This document shows positions 1-5,948 of a stretch of 32,669 nucleotides of DNA, one piece after another (position 1 is the stretch's first letter; each line of letters opens with the position of its first letter). Below the pieces are notes generated by a model, which was not told the DNA's origin, did not search any database, and was given only the letters and a program-made list of their open reading frames with translations. Source of the stretch: Oscillospiraceae bacterium (lineage in GTDB: Bacteria > Bacillota_A > Clostridia > Oscillospirales > Oscillospiraceae). Where the stretch lies: the NCBI GenBank assembly GCA_017549325.1, contig JAFYVA010000063.1, forward strand, positions 1-32,669. The letters are read 5' to 3'. The position numbers and the translations under genes are program-made.

Positions 1-992
1 CCGCCGCCGCCAAAGCCGCCGCCACCGAATCCTCCTCCGCGGCTGCCGCCGCCGAAACCGCCGCCGCTGCTGCGGGGAGGCGGGCTGGGCTTATGCTTGG
101 TGCCCACAGAACCGGGGCGGGGCCGTCCGTCGCGGCCCATGGGGTACCACAGTCCGTGATAGAGAACATACCGCGTACCGAAGCCGCCTGCATAGCCGTC
201 ACCCTGGAAGGCGGAGATGAGCTTGATGATGACGATGATGATAAAGATGATGACGAAAATCGTGCCGATGACATCGGAGGAGTTGTCCTCGTAATAGTAA
301 TCGTCCTCCCAATAGTAGTCATCTTCATAGTAATCGCCATAAGTGGGGAGATTCTCGGCGCTCTGCTCCCAGTAGAGCTGCGTGGGCCACGAGGTATACT
401 GCTTTACCAGCCGCAGTTGGGCGCTGTGGGGCAGATCCTCTGCGCGATAGCGGATGCCGCCGTTTTCCAGCGGCTCGGAGGTAAGCTCTCCACTGCTGCC
501 GAGATAATAGGGGATTGCCGTGCTGCCGGCGCCCTCCACACCGTTCCATGTGAGGGTCATCTCGCCGATTTCGGCGCTGTCAAACCAGCCGGGAGTGTAA
601 TCGTAGGACACGGAGCCGTCCTCGCCCAGCGTATACATATATTCCTGCACCCACGAATAAGAGAACGCGAAGGTCTCGCCGTCATCGTAACCCTGATCGA
701 AGTAGACATACATGAAGGAGTTGTCAAAGGCGAGGGAGTCGATGTTGTCGCTGAGCGCCGTCTCCTCACGGACGGAGCCGTTGGGGATGCCGATCTGCAG
801 CCATTCTACAGGCCCTTGTTCCAGAACCGTCCAGACAAAATCCATCTGAATGTGGAGCGAGCCGTCTTCTGCATTGGGGGTGACGGTCACATGATACTCG
901 TCGATATAGTCCCAATCTCCTGCAAAGGCGGTGGTGAACGACACGCTTACCAGCAAAGTACAGAGGCACAGAAGGATAAGGAGCTTTTTCAT
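1..992 (-). CDS. Signal-peptide membrane protein with Asp/Tyr-rich stalk and Gly/Phe-rich tail (3' end outside window)
   Basis: An open frame runs from the ATG at 992 to the window edge (330 codons seen, no stop). Residues 1-25 form a signal peptide (Lys-Lys, Leu-rich core, cut near AFA-G). Residues 26-215 look like a beta-rich extracellular domain; the DEYHVTVTPNAEDGSL stretch recalls the start of DUF2207-like proteins, a weak resemblance only. Residues 218-236 are almost entirely Asp, Glu, Tyr and Trp. A transmembrane helix follows at about 241-260. The region after it holds YHGLWYPMGRDGR, a Pro/Ser/Lys linker and then Gly-rich repeats with single Phe residues (from about 308). With a cleaved signal peptide, the tail would lie in the cytoplasm. 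The start codon overlaps the stop of the upstream radical SAM gene (ATGA), so translation is probably coupled. Gly-rich tails also occur in TPM-domain and DUF2207 proteins, so the tail alone proves nothing. Function unknown. Confidence 0.8.
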   Translation of the reverse strand, partial: MKKLLILLCLCTLLVSVSFTTAFAGDWDYIDEYHVTVTPNAEDGSLHIQMDFVWTVLEQGPVEWLQIGIPNGSVREETALSDNIDSLAFDNSFMYVYFDQGYDDGETFAFSYSWVQEYMYTLGEDGSVSYDYTPGWFDSAEIGEMTLTWNGVEGAGSTAIPYYLGSSGELTSEPLENGGIRYRAEDLPHSAQLRLVKQYTSWPTQLYWEQSAENLPTYGDYYEDDYYWEDDYYYEDNSSDVIGTIFVIIFIIIVIIKLISAFQGDGYAGGFGTRYVLYHGLWYPMGRDGRPRPGSVGTKHKPSPPPRSSGGGFGGGSRGGGFGGGGFGGG

Positions 993-2374
993 GCCTGCAC
1001 CTCCTTGTTGCCGCCGCGCAGCTGACACAGCTGCTCCATTTTGCCGCTCTTTTCACGGATGGCGATGCACCGATCGCCGTTCCAGATGTCGCTCCATTTG
1101 TCTGTGAGAAGATTGCCCAGCGTGATACCGCCCAGCCAGCTCTGGCAGGGGACGACCGTACCGTCGGGGGTGAGGGCCATGTTGGAAAGGCACGCGCCGC
1201 AGGAGGGCACCAGATGGAGGCCCATGTTGTGGAGCGCCGACTCGCTGAGCCAGCCCGGAGAGGTGAAGTCCAGCTCCATACCCAGCCCGTGTGCCACCGC
1301 AGAGGCCTCGGAGAGGATGTCCTGCAGTTCTGCGGAGGTAAGGGCCGTCGCGCGGCTGGCCTCTCCCTCTGCTGCGCCGGAGGGGATGAGACCGGAGCAG
1401 GTGGCATAGCGCACACCCAGCGAGTGTGCAAAACGCAGGGTGTCGGCATAGTCGCGGTTTACAGAGCAAAGGGGCGTGTTGACAGAGACGATCAGTCCTG
1501 CCTCCACGGCGTTGCGGATGCCGGCTGCCGTATCCTCAAAACCGGGCGCACCCACAAGGGTATTGTGGACTTCCGGCTCGGCGCTGTAGAGCGTTACCTG
1601 CACGCTGTCGAGGCTGGCCTCGTAGAGGTCATGGCACAGCTGTGGTGTCAGCAGGCGACCGTTGGTATTCAAGCGGGTGACGAACCAGGCAGCCGCTTCC
1701 ACCAGGTCCACCAAATCCTCCCGCATGGTGGGTTCGCCGCCTGTAAAGGTGACTTGGGGGATGTTGGCCTCGCGGAGCTTGCGGAGCAATGTTTTCCACT
1801 CCTCTGTGGAAAGTTCTGCCGTCTCGCCCATAGGCTGTCCTGCGGCGTAGCAGTGGAGGCACTTCTGGTTGCAGTGCCAGCAGCCGTCCTTCGTCATAGC
1901 CGAGACCATGATGTCCATGCGGTGCGGCGCGGTCATTTCCGCGGCATATTCTCCCAGAGACAGCGGCTCCACCTCTGCTTCGGGTTCCTCGCCGCGGGCA
2001 ATGGCGGTAAGAGAGCGCAGCAGCAGGTGCAAATCAGACAACAAGAGGCTGCGGCGGGTATGGGGATAGACCTTGTGGGCGTCTTTGGCCGATTGCGTCA
2101 GCACCTGTTCCCACACTTCCGCACCCAGCTCCTGCCCGTCATATGTTTTAAGACGGTACATAAGACAGCTGAGAAGGATCGCCCAACTGAGGTTCAGCGG
2201 AATCAGCTGTGCGCCGTTGAGCAGCAGCAAAAAGGGCGCAGAGGGCGTCTCTTCCCGAGGCGGGACCATGTGGATACGCAGCACACCGGGCCCGCGGGGA
2301 TCCAGTGTGATATGGCGCACCTGACGGAGATGTTCTTGTGCATAGCGCGCTTCGCGCCGTGTCATGCTCTTCAT
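989..2374 (-). CDS. Radical SAM/SPASM domain protein, probable peptide- or protein-modifying enzyme
   Basis: The protein has 461 aa. The radical SAM cluster motif is C168-NQK-C172-LH-C175, with an extra Cys at 165, followed by the FTGGEPTMR SAM-binding segment near 210-218. The C-terminus has a SPASM-type cysteine set (C392, C395, C410, C436, C450) around TPDGTVVPC and the GNLLTDKWSDIW segment, expected to hold auxiliary iron-sulfur clusters. Residues about 45-110 (FLLLLNGAQLIPLN and following helices) loosely resemble a PqqD-like RiPP recognition element; this is inference. Radical SAM/SPASM enzymes usually install crosslinks or other changes in ribosomal peptides, or activate partner enzymes. 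The only visible partner is the downstream membrane protein with the Gly/Phe tail, overlapped by 4 nt. The ATG at 2374 follows an AAGGGAG ribosome-binding site; a second ATG lies three codons in. Confidence 0.88.
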   Translation of the reverse strand: MKSMTRREARYAQEHLRQVRHITLDPRGPGVLRIHMVPPREETPSAPFLLLLNGAQLIPLNLSWAILLSCLMYRLKTYDGQELGAEVWEQVLTQSAKDAHKVYPHTRRSLLLSDLHLLLRSLTAIARGEEPEAEVEPLSLGEYAAEMTAPHRMDIMVSAMTKDGCWHCNQKCLHCYAAGQPMGETAELSTEEWKTLLRKLREANIPQVTFTGGEPTMREDLVDLVEAAAWFVTRLNTNGRLLTPQLCHDLYEASLDSVQVTLYSAEPEVHNTLVGAPGFEDTAAGIRNAVEAGLIVSVNTPLCSVNRDYADTLRFAHSLGVRYATCSGLIPSGAAEGEASRATALTSAELQDILSEASAVAHGLGMELDFTSPGWLSESALHNMGLHLVPSCGACLSNMALTPDGTVVPCQSWLGGITLGNLLTDKWSDIWNGDRCIAIREKSGKMEQLCQLRGGNKEVQA

Positions 2375-2413
2375 GGAAAACTCCCTTCCCTTTTGTTTGG
2401 ATTTCTTGTGGAA

Positions 2414-2442
2414 ATACTACCATAGTATGGGAAAAAACACAA
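2414..2442 (-). promoter_or_regulatory. Candidate promoter of the radical SAM operon with an overlapping dyad
   Basis: Read leftward, TTGTGT (2442-2437), a 17-nt spacer and TAGTAT (2419-2414) make a plausible sigma-A promoter about 40 nt upstream of the radical SAM start. The -10 is one arm of a perfect dyad, ATACTA-CCA-TAGTAT (2414-2428), which could be a repressor site. This is motif matching by eye. Confidence 0.4.
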
Positions 2443-2443
2443 C

Positions 2444-2474
2444 AAAAACCCCGCTTCCCAAGAGGGAAACGGGG
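2444..2474 (-). terminator. Rho-independent terminator after yabQ-divIC
   Basis: The stem is ccccgcttccc (2449-2459) against gggaaacgggg (2464-2474), with one mismatch and a 4-nt loop. On the minus strand it is followed by five T (2448-2444). It lies 10 nt beyond the stop of the yabQ-divIC frame and separates the sporulation operon from the radical SAM operon. Confidence 0.8.
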
Positions 2475-2483
2475 AAAGATTTA

Positions 2484-2786
2484 CTATTCGTTCACATCGT
2501 AGAAAATACGCTCGCCCTCTTCGGCAAGACCGAGGAGTTCACGGGCCAACGCTTTGATGAAATTCACATCATCCTTCTTTTCCAGATCGGAACGCAGGGC
2601 GTCATTTTCCTGCTGCTGCTGCGCCAGGGCATCGTTGAGAGCGGCTTCCTGTTGCTTGACGTCGGACAGGTCCTGATAGACATTGACCACCTGTACTGCC
2701 AGCACCACGATCAGAACGGCCAGTACCATCAGCAGCAGCGGAGAGGTCTTTTTTCTCTTTTTTGTCTTTGTGCTTTTTGTCGCCAT
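2484..2786 (-). CDS. divIC: Probable separate DivIC/FtsB-like septum initiator from an internal start
   Basis: This is the 3' part of the yabQ-divIC frame, read from the internal ATG at 2786 (MATKSTKTKKRKK...), giving 100 aa, a normal DivIC length. An AGGAGGGAGA ribosome-binding site sits at 2800-2791, with the AGGAGG core 8 nt before the ATG. The short product would have a cytoplasmic basic N-terminus, one transmembrane helix and an extracytoplasmic coiled coil, the usual design of a divisome subunit that partners FtsL and DivIB/FtsQ. Since division needs DivIC in growing cells and YabQ acts only in sporulation, independent translation from this site is likely. That is inferred from the ribosome-binding site, not shown. 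Confidence 0.6.
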   Translation of the reverse strand: MATKSTKTKKRKKTSPLLLMVLAVLIVVLAVQVVNVYQDLSDVKQQEAALNDALAQQQQENDALRSDLEKKDDVNFIKALARELLGLAEEGERIFYDVNE

Positions 2787-3245
2787 GGCCTCTCCCTCCT
2801 CTTCTGTTGGGTGATACCTCATTTTACCCCATGAAAGAAGAAAAGAAAAGCCCTTTTTTGCCAGACGACAGCCTTTTTGCAGAAGATTCCACAAAAAAAG
2901 CAGCGGTTTGAGCAGCAGGAGAACGGCCGCCACCAGCGATGTGCACCATATTTCCCAGACAGGGCGCAGCCACTTTGAAAAAAGAGAAAACCAGACCACA
3001 GCGCCCAGCGCTGCGCCTGTGAGCATGAAAAGACGCAATTCTCCGCTTCCCAGAGAAAAGGACAGGAACAGTGCCCCGACGGCCAGCGCCACAACAAACA
3101 GTCCGTCCAAAAGGTGTGTCAAAAGACGGTCTTTCCTGTCCAGCAGCCGCGCCGTACGCAGCACATCATAAAGGAAGGCGGCCCCTGCTCCCAGAGCGAT
3201 GGATGCCAGCAATTCCCGCAGTTGTGCCGAGACATAGTTTTCCAT
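2484..3245 (-). CDS. yabQ: YabQ-DivIC in-frame fusion (spore cortex protein joined to septum formation initiator)
   Basis: The frame has 253 codons. Residues 1-about 140 match YabQ, the membrane protein needed for spore cortex formation, with about four hydrophobic segments (near 10-30, 42-64, 70-90, 100-122). Residues 154-253 look like a complete DivIC/FtsB-type protein: a Lys-rich cytoplasmic start, one helix at about 168-192, a Gln/Glu coiled coil and the closing segment IKALARELLGLAEEGERIFYDV. In relatives these are usually two neighbouring genes; here both share a frame with no stop between them. The second half keeps its own ATG (2786) and a perfect AGGAGG, so the cell may make both the long protein and free DivIC. 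The ATG at 3245 overlaps the yabP stop by 1 nt (TGATG), pointing to coupling within yabP-yabQ-divIC. Confidence 0.85.
   Translation of the reverse strand: MENYVSAQLRELLASIALGAGAAFLYDVLRTARLLDRKDRLLTHLLDGLFVVALAVGALFLSFSLGSGELRLFMLTGAALGAVVWFSLFSKWLRPVWEIWCTSLVAAVLLLLKPLLFLWNLLQKGCRLAKKGFSFLLSWGKMRYHPTEEEGEAMATKSTKTKKRKKTSPLLLMVLAVLIVVLAVQVVNVYQDLSDVKQQEAALNDALAQQQQENDALRSDLEKKDDVNFIKALARELLGLAEEGERIFYDVNE
2791..2800 (-). promoter_or_regulatory. Internal ribosome-binding site for divIC
   Basis: AGGAGGGAGA on the minus strand, with its core AGGAGG 8 nt before the ATG at 2786. It lies within the yabQ-divIC frame and encodes part of the acidic linker EEEGEA. Confidence 0.7.
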
Positions 3246-3526
3246 CAGGTAAACAGGCGCGAGAACATACCGCGGCGGGGCGGAACGGGTTCTTCGTAGT
3301 TGATGCCCTCAATGTGCCCGTCCACATGGAGCTCACCGCCATCGAGACTCAGCTTGCCGATATGGAGATTGGTGCCGGTGACAATGAGCGTTCCGGCGCA
3401 GGTGGACATGATGATGCAATTTTCATCAAACCGCTCTACATCCTCCACGCCGGAAACGGTGAGTTTTTCCCGCCCCTCCAGCGTCAGACGGTGATACATA
3501 GCCCCGTTTTGCACTTCGTATGTCAT
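3245..3526 (-). CDS. yabP: Sporulation protein YabP (YabP/YqfC family)
   Basis: The protein has 93 aa from the chosen start (MTYEVQNGAMYHRLTLEGRE...). The order LTLEGREKLTVSGVEDVERFDENCIIM, then a GTLIVTGTNLHIGKLSLDGGELHVDG repeat-like beta segment, is typical of YabP/YqfC proteins. These act in the mother cell and are needed for the spore cortex; in Bacillus yabP and yabQ are sigma-E controlled. An ATG six codons upstream (3544) has no ribosome-binding site, whereas GAGGGGG lies 9 nt before 3526, so 3526 is preferred. The gene is first in the run yabP-yabQ-divIC. Its ribosome-binding site is also one arm of a strong hairpin (3535-3579). Confidence 0.85.
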   Translation of the reverse strand: MTYEVQNGAMYHRLTLEGREKLTVSGVEDVERFDENCIIMSTCAGTLIVTGTNLHIGKLSLDGGELHVDGHIEGINYEEPVPPRRGMFSRLFT

Positions 3527-3579
3527 AAAAAATTGCCCCCTCATTTGCAGCAGTTGATACTGCTACTGTATGAGGGGGC
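3527..3579 (-). terminator. Hairpin plus T-run between the FAD oxidoreductase gene and yabP
   Basis: A 10-bp perfect stem (3535-3544 with 3570-3579) encloses a second 6-bp stem (AGCAGT-tgat-ACTGCT, 3549-3564). On the minus strand it is followed by AA and six T (3532-3527), directly abutting the yabP ATG. It probably terminates the mnmE-prmA-oxidoreductase transcript. Its promoter-distal arm contains the yabP ribosome-binding site, so readthrough RNA would also hide that site. Confidence 0.7.
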
Positions 3580-3592
3580 CTTTTCAATTAGA
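3565..3592 (-). promoter_or_regulatory. Candidate sigma-E promoter for yabP nested in the hairpin
   Basis: CATACAGT (3572-3565, minus strand) matches the sigma-E -10 pattern CATACAnT. TCTAATT (3592-3586), 13 nt upstream, matches 5 of 7 positions of KMATATT. Transcription would begin inside the hairpin loop region. The RNA would then lack the upstream arm and leave the yabP ribosome-binding site free. Inferred from motifs and from the known sigma-E control of yabP in Bacillus. Confidence 0.4.
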
Positions 3593-3594
3593 AC

Positions 3595-4968
3595 TTAGCA
3601 GTTTTCGGCAAGATACCGGGCAACATACACGCCGCTGGCGCTGGCATGGCTGAGGGAGTGGGTCACACCGGAACCGTCGCCGATGACGAACAGACCCTTG
3701 TGGCAGGTCTCCAGATTTTCATCCAGTGCCACTTCCATGTTGTAGAACTTCACTTCCACGCCGTAGAGCAGCGTCTCGTCGCTGGCGGTACCGGGTGCAA
3801 TTTTGTCCAGAGCATAGATCATCTCGATAATGCTGTCGAGAATGCGCTTGGGGATCACCAGACTCAGATCGCCGGGGGTGGCGGCCAGCGTGGGTGTCAG
3901 GAAGCTCTTTTGCAGACGCTTTTCCGTGGAGCGCTGGCCGCGAATCAGGTCGCCGAAGCGCTGCACGATCACGCCGCCGCCCAGCATATTGCTCAGACGG
4001 GCGATGCTCTCACCGTAGCCGTTGCTGTCGCGGAAGGGTTCGGTGAAGTGCTTGGACACCAGCAGGGCGAAGTTGGTGTTCTCCGTGTGCAGCGCGGGAT
4101 CTTCATAGCTGTGGCCGTTGACGGTAACGATGCCGTTGGTGTTCTCGTTGACCACCGCGCCCTTGGGATTCATGCAGAAGGTGCGTACCTTATCCTGATA
4201 CTTGCGGGTCTTATACACGATCTTGCTCTCGTAGAGCTCGTCGGTAATGGGGGCAAAAACCTCGGCAGGCAGTTCCACACGCACGCCGATGTCCACGCGG
4301 TTGGAACTGGTGGGGATGTTCAGATCGCTGCACACGCTCTCCATCCACTTGCTGCCGCTGCGACCCACGGAGATGATGCACTTTCCGCAGGAGAACTCCT
4401 CCTTGGCGGTGATGACGGTATACCCGTCATCCTGCTGTTTCAGCGACTCCACGGGGGTGTTGAAGTAGAAGTCGACGCTGTCTTTGAGTGCGTCATAGAG
4501 GTTCTCCAGCACCGTGTAGTTGATATCGGTGCCCAGATGACGGACAGAGGCATCCAGCAGATGCAGATTGTTCTGCAGGCACTTGCGCTTGAACTCGCTG
4601 CCGGCGGTGGTGTAGAGACGGGTGCCTTCGCCGCCGCACTTCATGTTGATCTCGTCCACATAGTGCATCAGCTCCAGAGCCTTGGTCTTGCCGATGTACT
4701 CGTAGAGGGTGCCGCCGAATTCGTTGGTGATGTTGTACTTGCCGTCGGAGAAGGCGCCGGCACCGCCAAAGCCGTTCATAATGGCGCAGGTCTTGCAGTG
4801 GATGCAGGACTTGATCTTGTCGCCGTCGATGGGGCACTTGCGCTTGTGGAGGGGGTTGCCGGTCTCAAACACGGCGACCTTCCACTCGGGCTTGCATTTG
4901 TTCAGTTCATAAGCGGAGAAGATGCCGCCGGGGCCGGCGCCGATAATGATCACATCATAGCGTTTCAT
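3595..4968 (-). CDS. NAD(P)/FAD-dependent oxidoreductase (COG2509-type flavoprotein)
   Basis: The protein has 457 aa. It begins with a dinucleotide-binding fold, YDVIIIGAGPGG (residues 4-15), ending with a glutamate (VAVFETG) that should bind the FAD ribose. A Cys-rich element CPIDGDKIKSCIHCKTCAIMNGFGGAGAFSDGKYN (about 45-80), the ISVGRSGS segment and a C-terminal GLFVIGDGSGVTHSLSHASASG FAD motif are typical of the uncharacterised FAD-dependent dehydrogenases related to geranylgeranyl reductases and HI0933-like proteins. The physiological substrate is unknown. It is last in the mnmE-prmA run (15 nt after prmA, AAGGAG ribosome-binding site) and is followed by the hairpin terminator at 3535-3579. 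Confidence 0.85.
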   Translation of the reverse strand: MKRYDVIIIGAGPGGIFSAYELNKCKPEWKVAVFETGNPLHKRKCPIDGDKIKSCIHCKTCAIMNGFGGAGAFSDGKYNITNEFGGTLYEYIGKTKALELMHYVDEINMKCGGEGTRLYTTAGSEFKRKCLQNNLHLLDASVRHLGTDINYTVLENLYDALKDSVDFYFNTPVESLKQQDDGYTVITAKEEFSCGKCIISVGRSGSKWMESVCSDLNIPTSSNRVDIGVRVELPAEVFAPITDELYESKIVYKTRKYQDKVRTFCMNPKGAVVNENTNGIVTVNGHSYEDPALHTENTNFALLVSKHFTEPFRDSNGYGESIARLSNMLGGGVIVQRFGDLIRGQRSTEKRLQKSFLTPTLAATPGDLSLVIPKRILDSIIEMIYALDKIAPGTASDETLLYGVEVKFYNMEVALDENLETCHKGLFVIGDGSGVTHSLSHASASGVYVARYLAENC

Positions 4969-4983
4969 AGTAAATCTCCTTTT

Positions 4984-5937
4984 TTAGCGGCACAGGAAGC
5001 TGTACCAATCTTCGTTGCTGTTGCGCTCAAGGATCTCCCAACCGGCTGCGCGGAGAGCGGCCTCCACTTCGTCGGCGCGGGTATCGATAATGCCGGAGGT
5101 GAGGAAATAACCGTTTTCTTTCAAGAAGGGACGCACCTCGGGAGCCAGTGCGATGATCACATCGGCCACGATGTTGGCCACCACGATGTCGTAGCCGCCG
5201 CCCATCTCCTTTTGCAGCTGCGTATCTTTGGTCACATCGCCCCAACGGACGGTGTAGGTGTCCTTGCCGATGCCGTTGAGTGCGGCGTTTTCGTAGGCAA
5301 CATCCACGCACTTGTCATCAATGTCGCAGGCGAAGGCGTGGGCGGCACCGAGACGCAGGGCGGCGATGGAGAGAATACCGCTGCCGCATCCCAGATCCAG
5401 CACGGTTTCGCCGCCGCGGATCAGCTTGTCCAGCGTTCGCAGACACAGGCGGGTGGTGGCGTGACTGCCGGTGCCGAAGGTGAGGCCGGGATTCAGCGTT
5501 ACGGTGATGCGGCCCTTGGGGTCACAGGTCTCCCACTCGGGAATTACCAGCAACCGCTCACCGATCTCCATGGGCTTATAAAACTGCTGCCAGTTGTTTT
5601 CCCAGTCGCTGTCGCAGACATTGGCCATAGTCAGCAGCAGCGGAGCATATTCCGGGTGCTGCTTTTTCAACTCTGCCATGGCGATACGGACCTGTGCCAC
5701 CGTGTTGAAGCCCGCCTCGTCGGGTGCGAGATAGAAGGTGATACGGCTCAAACCCTTCTTCTCGGCCAGGAGGTCATCGTCCACATAGTCCCAGTACTGG
5801 TGGTTATTTTCCAGAAAATCGTGGAAGTCCTGCTCATCGTCGATGATGAGACCCTCCACACCCTGCTGCTCCAGCAGTTCGGTTACGGCGTCGATACCGA
5901 CGGTGGAGGTATCGATGTGCAATTCCAGCCAATCCAT
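4984..5937 (-). CDS. prmA: Ribosomal protein L11 methyltransferase
   Basis: The protein has 317 aa, the normal PrmA length. It transfers methyl groups from S-adenosylmethionine to ribosomal protein L11. The N-terminal substrate-binding domain (DWLELHIDTSTVGIDAVTELL) comes first. Then come the PrmA signature GTGSHATTRLCL (about 155-166), SAM motif I LDLGCGSGIL (about 180-189), the acidic end of the next strand (ACDID) and the ANIVAD segment (about 254-259). The frame stays open further upstream, but homology begins at the ATG at 5937, which is preceded by GAGGA at the end of mnmE. It lies 11 nt after mnmE and 15 nt before the FAD oxidoreductase gene, indicating one operon. Confidence 0.92.
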   Translation of the reverse strand: MDWLELHIDTSTVGIDAVTELLEQQGVEGLIIDDEQDFHDFLENNHQYWDYVDDDLLAEKKGLSRITFYLAPDEAGFNTVAQVRIAMAELKKQHPEYAPLLLTMANVCDSDWENNWQQFYKPMEIGERLLVIPEWETCDPKGRITVTLNPGLTFGTGSHATTRLCLRTLDKLIRGGETVLDLGCGSGILSIAALRLGAAHAFACDIDDKCVDVAYENAALNGIGKDTYTVRWGDVTKDTQLQKEMGGGYDIVVANIVADVIIALAPEVRPFLKENGYFLTSGIIDTRADEVEAALRAAGWEILERNSNEDWYSFLCR

Positions 5938-5948
5938 AGCCTGATTCC

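Noticed and set aside
1..66. CCGCCGCCG-type repeat at the left edge considered as a microsatellite
   Set aside because: It is the coding sequence of Gly runs in the minus-strand membrane protein, with imperfect units spaced by Phe and Ser codons.
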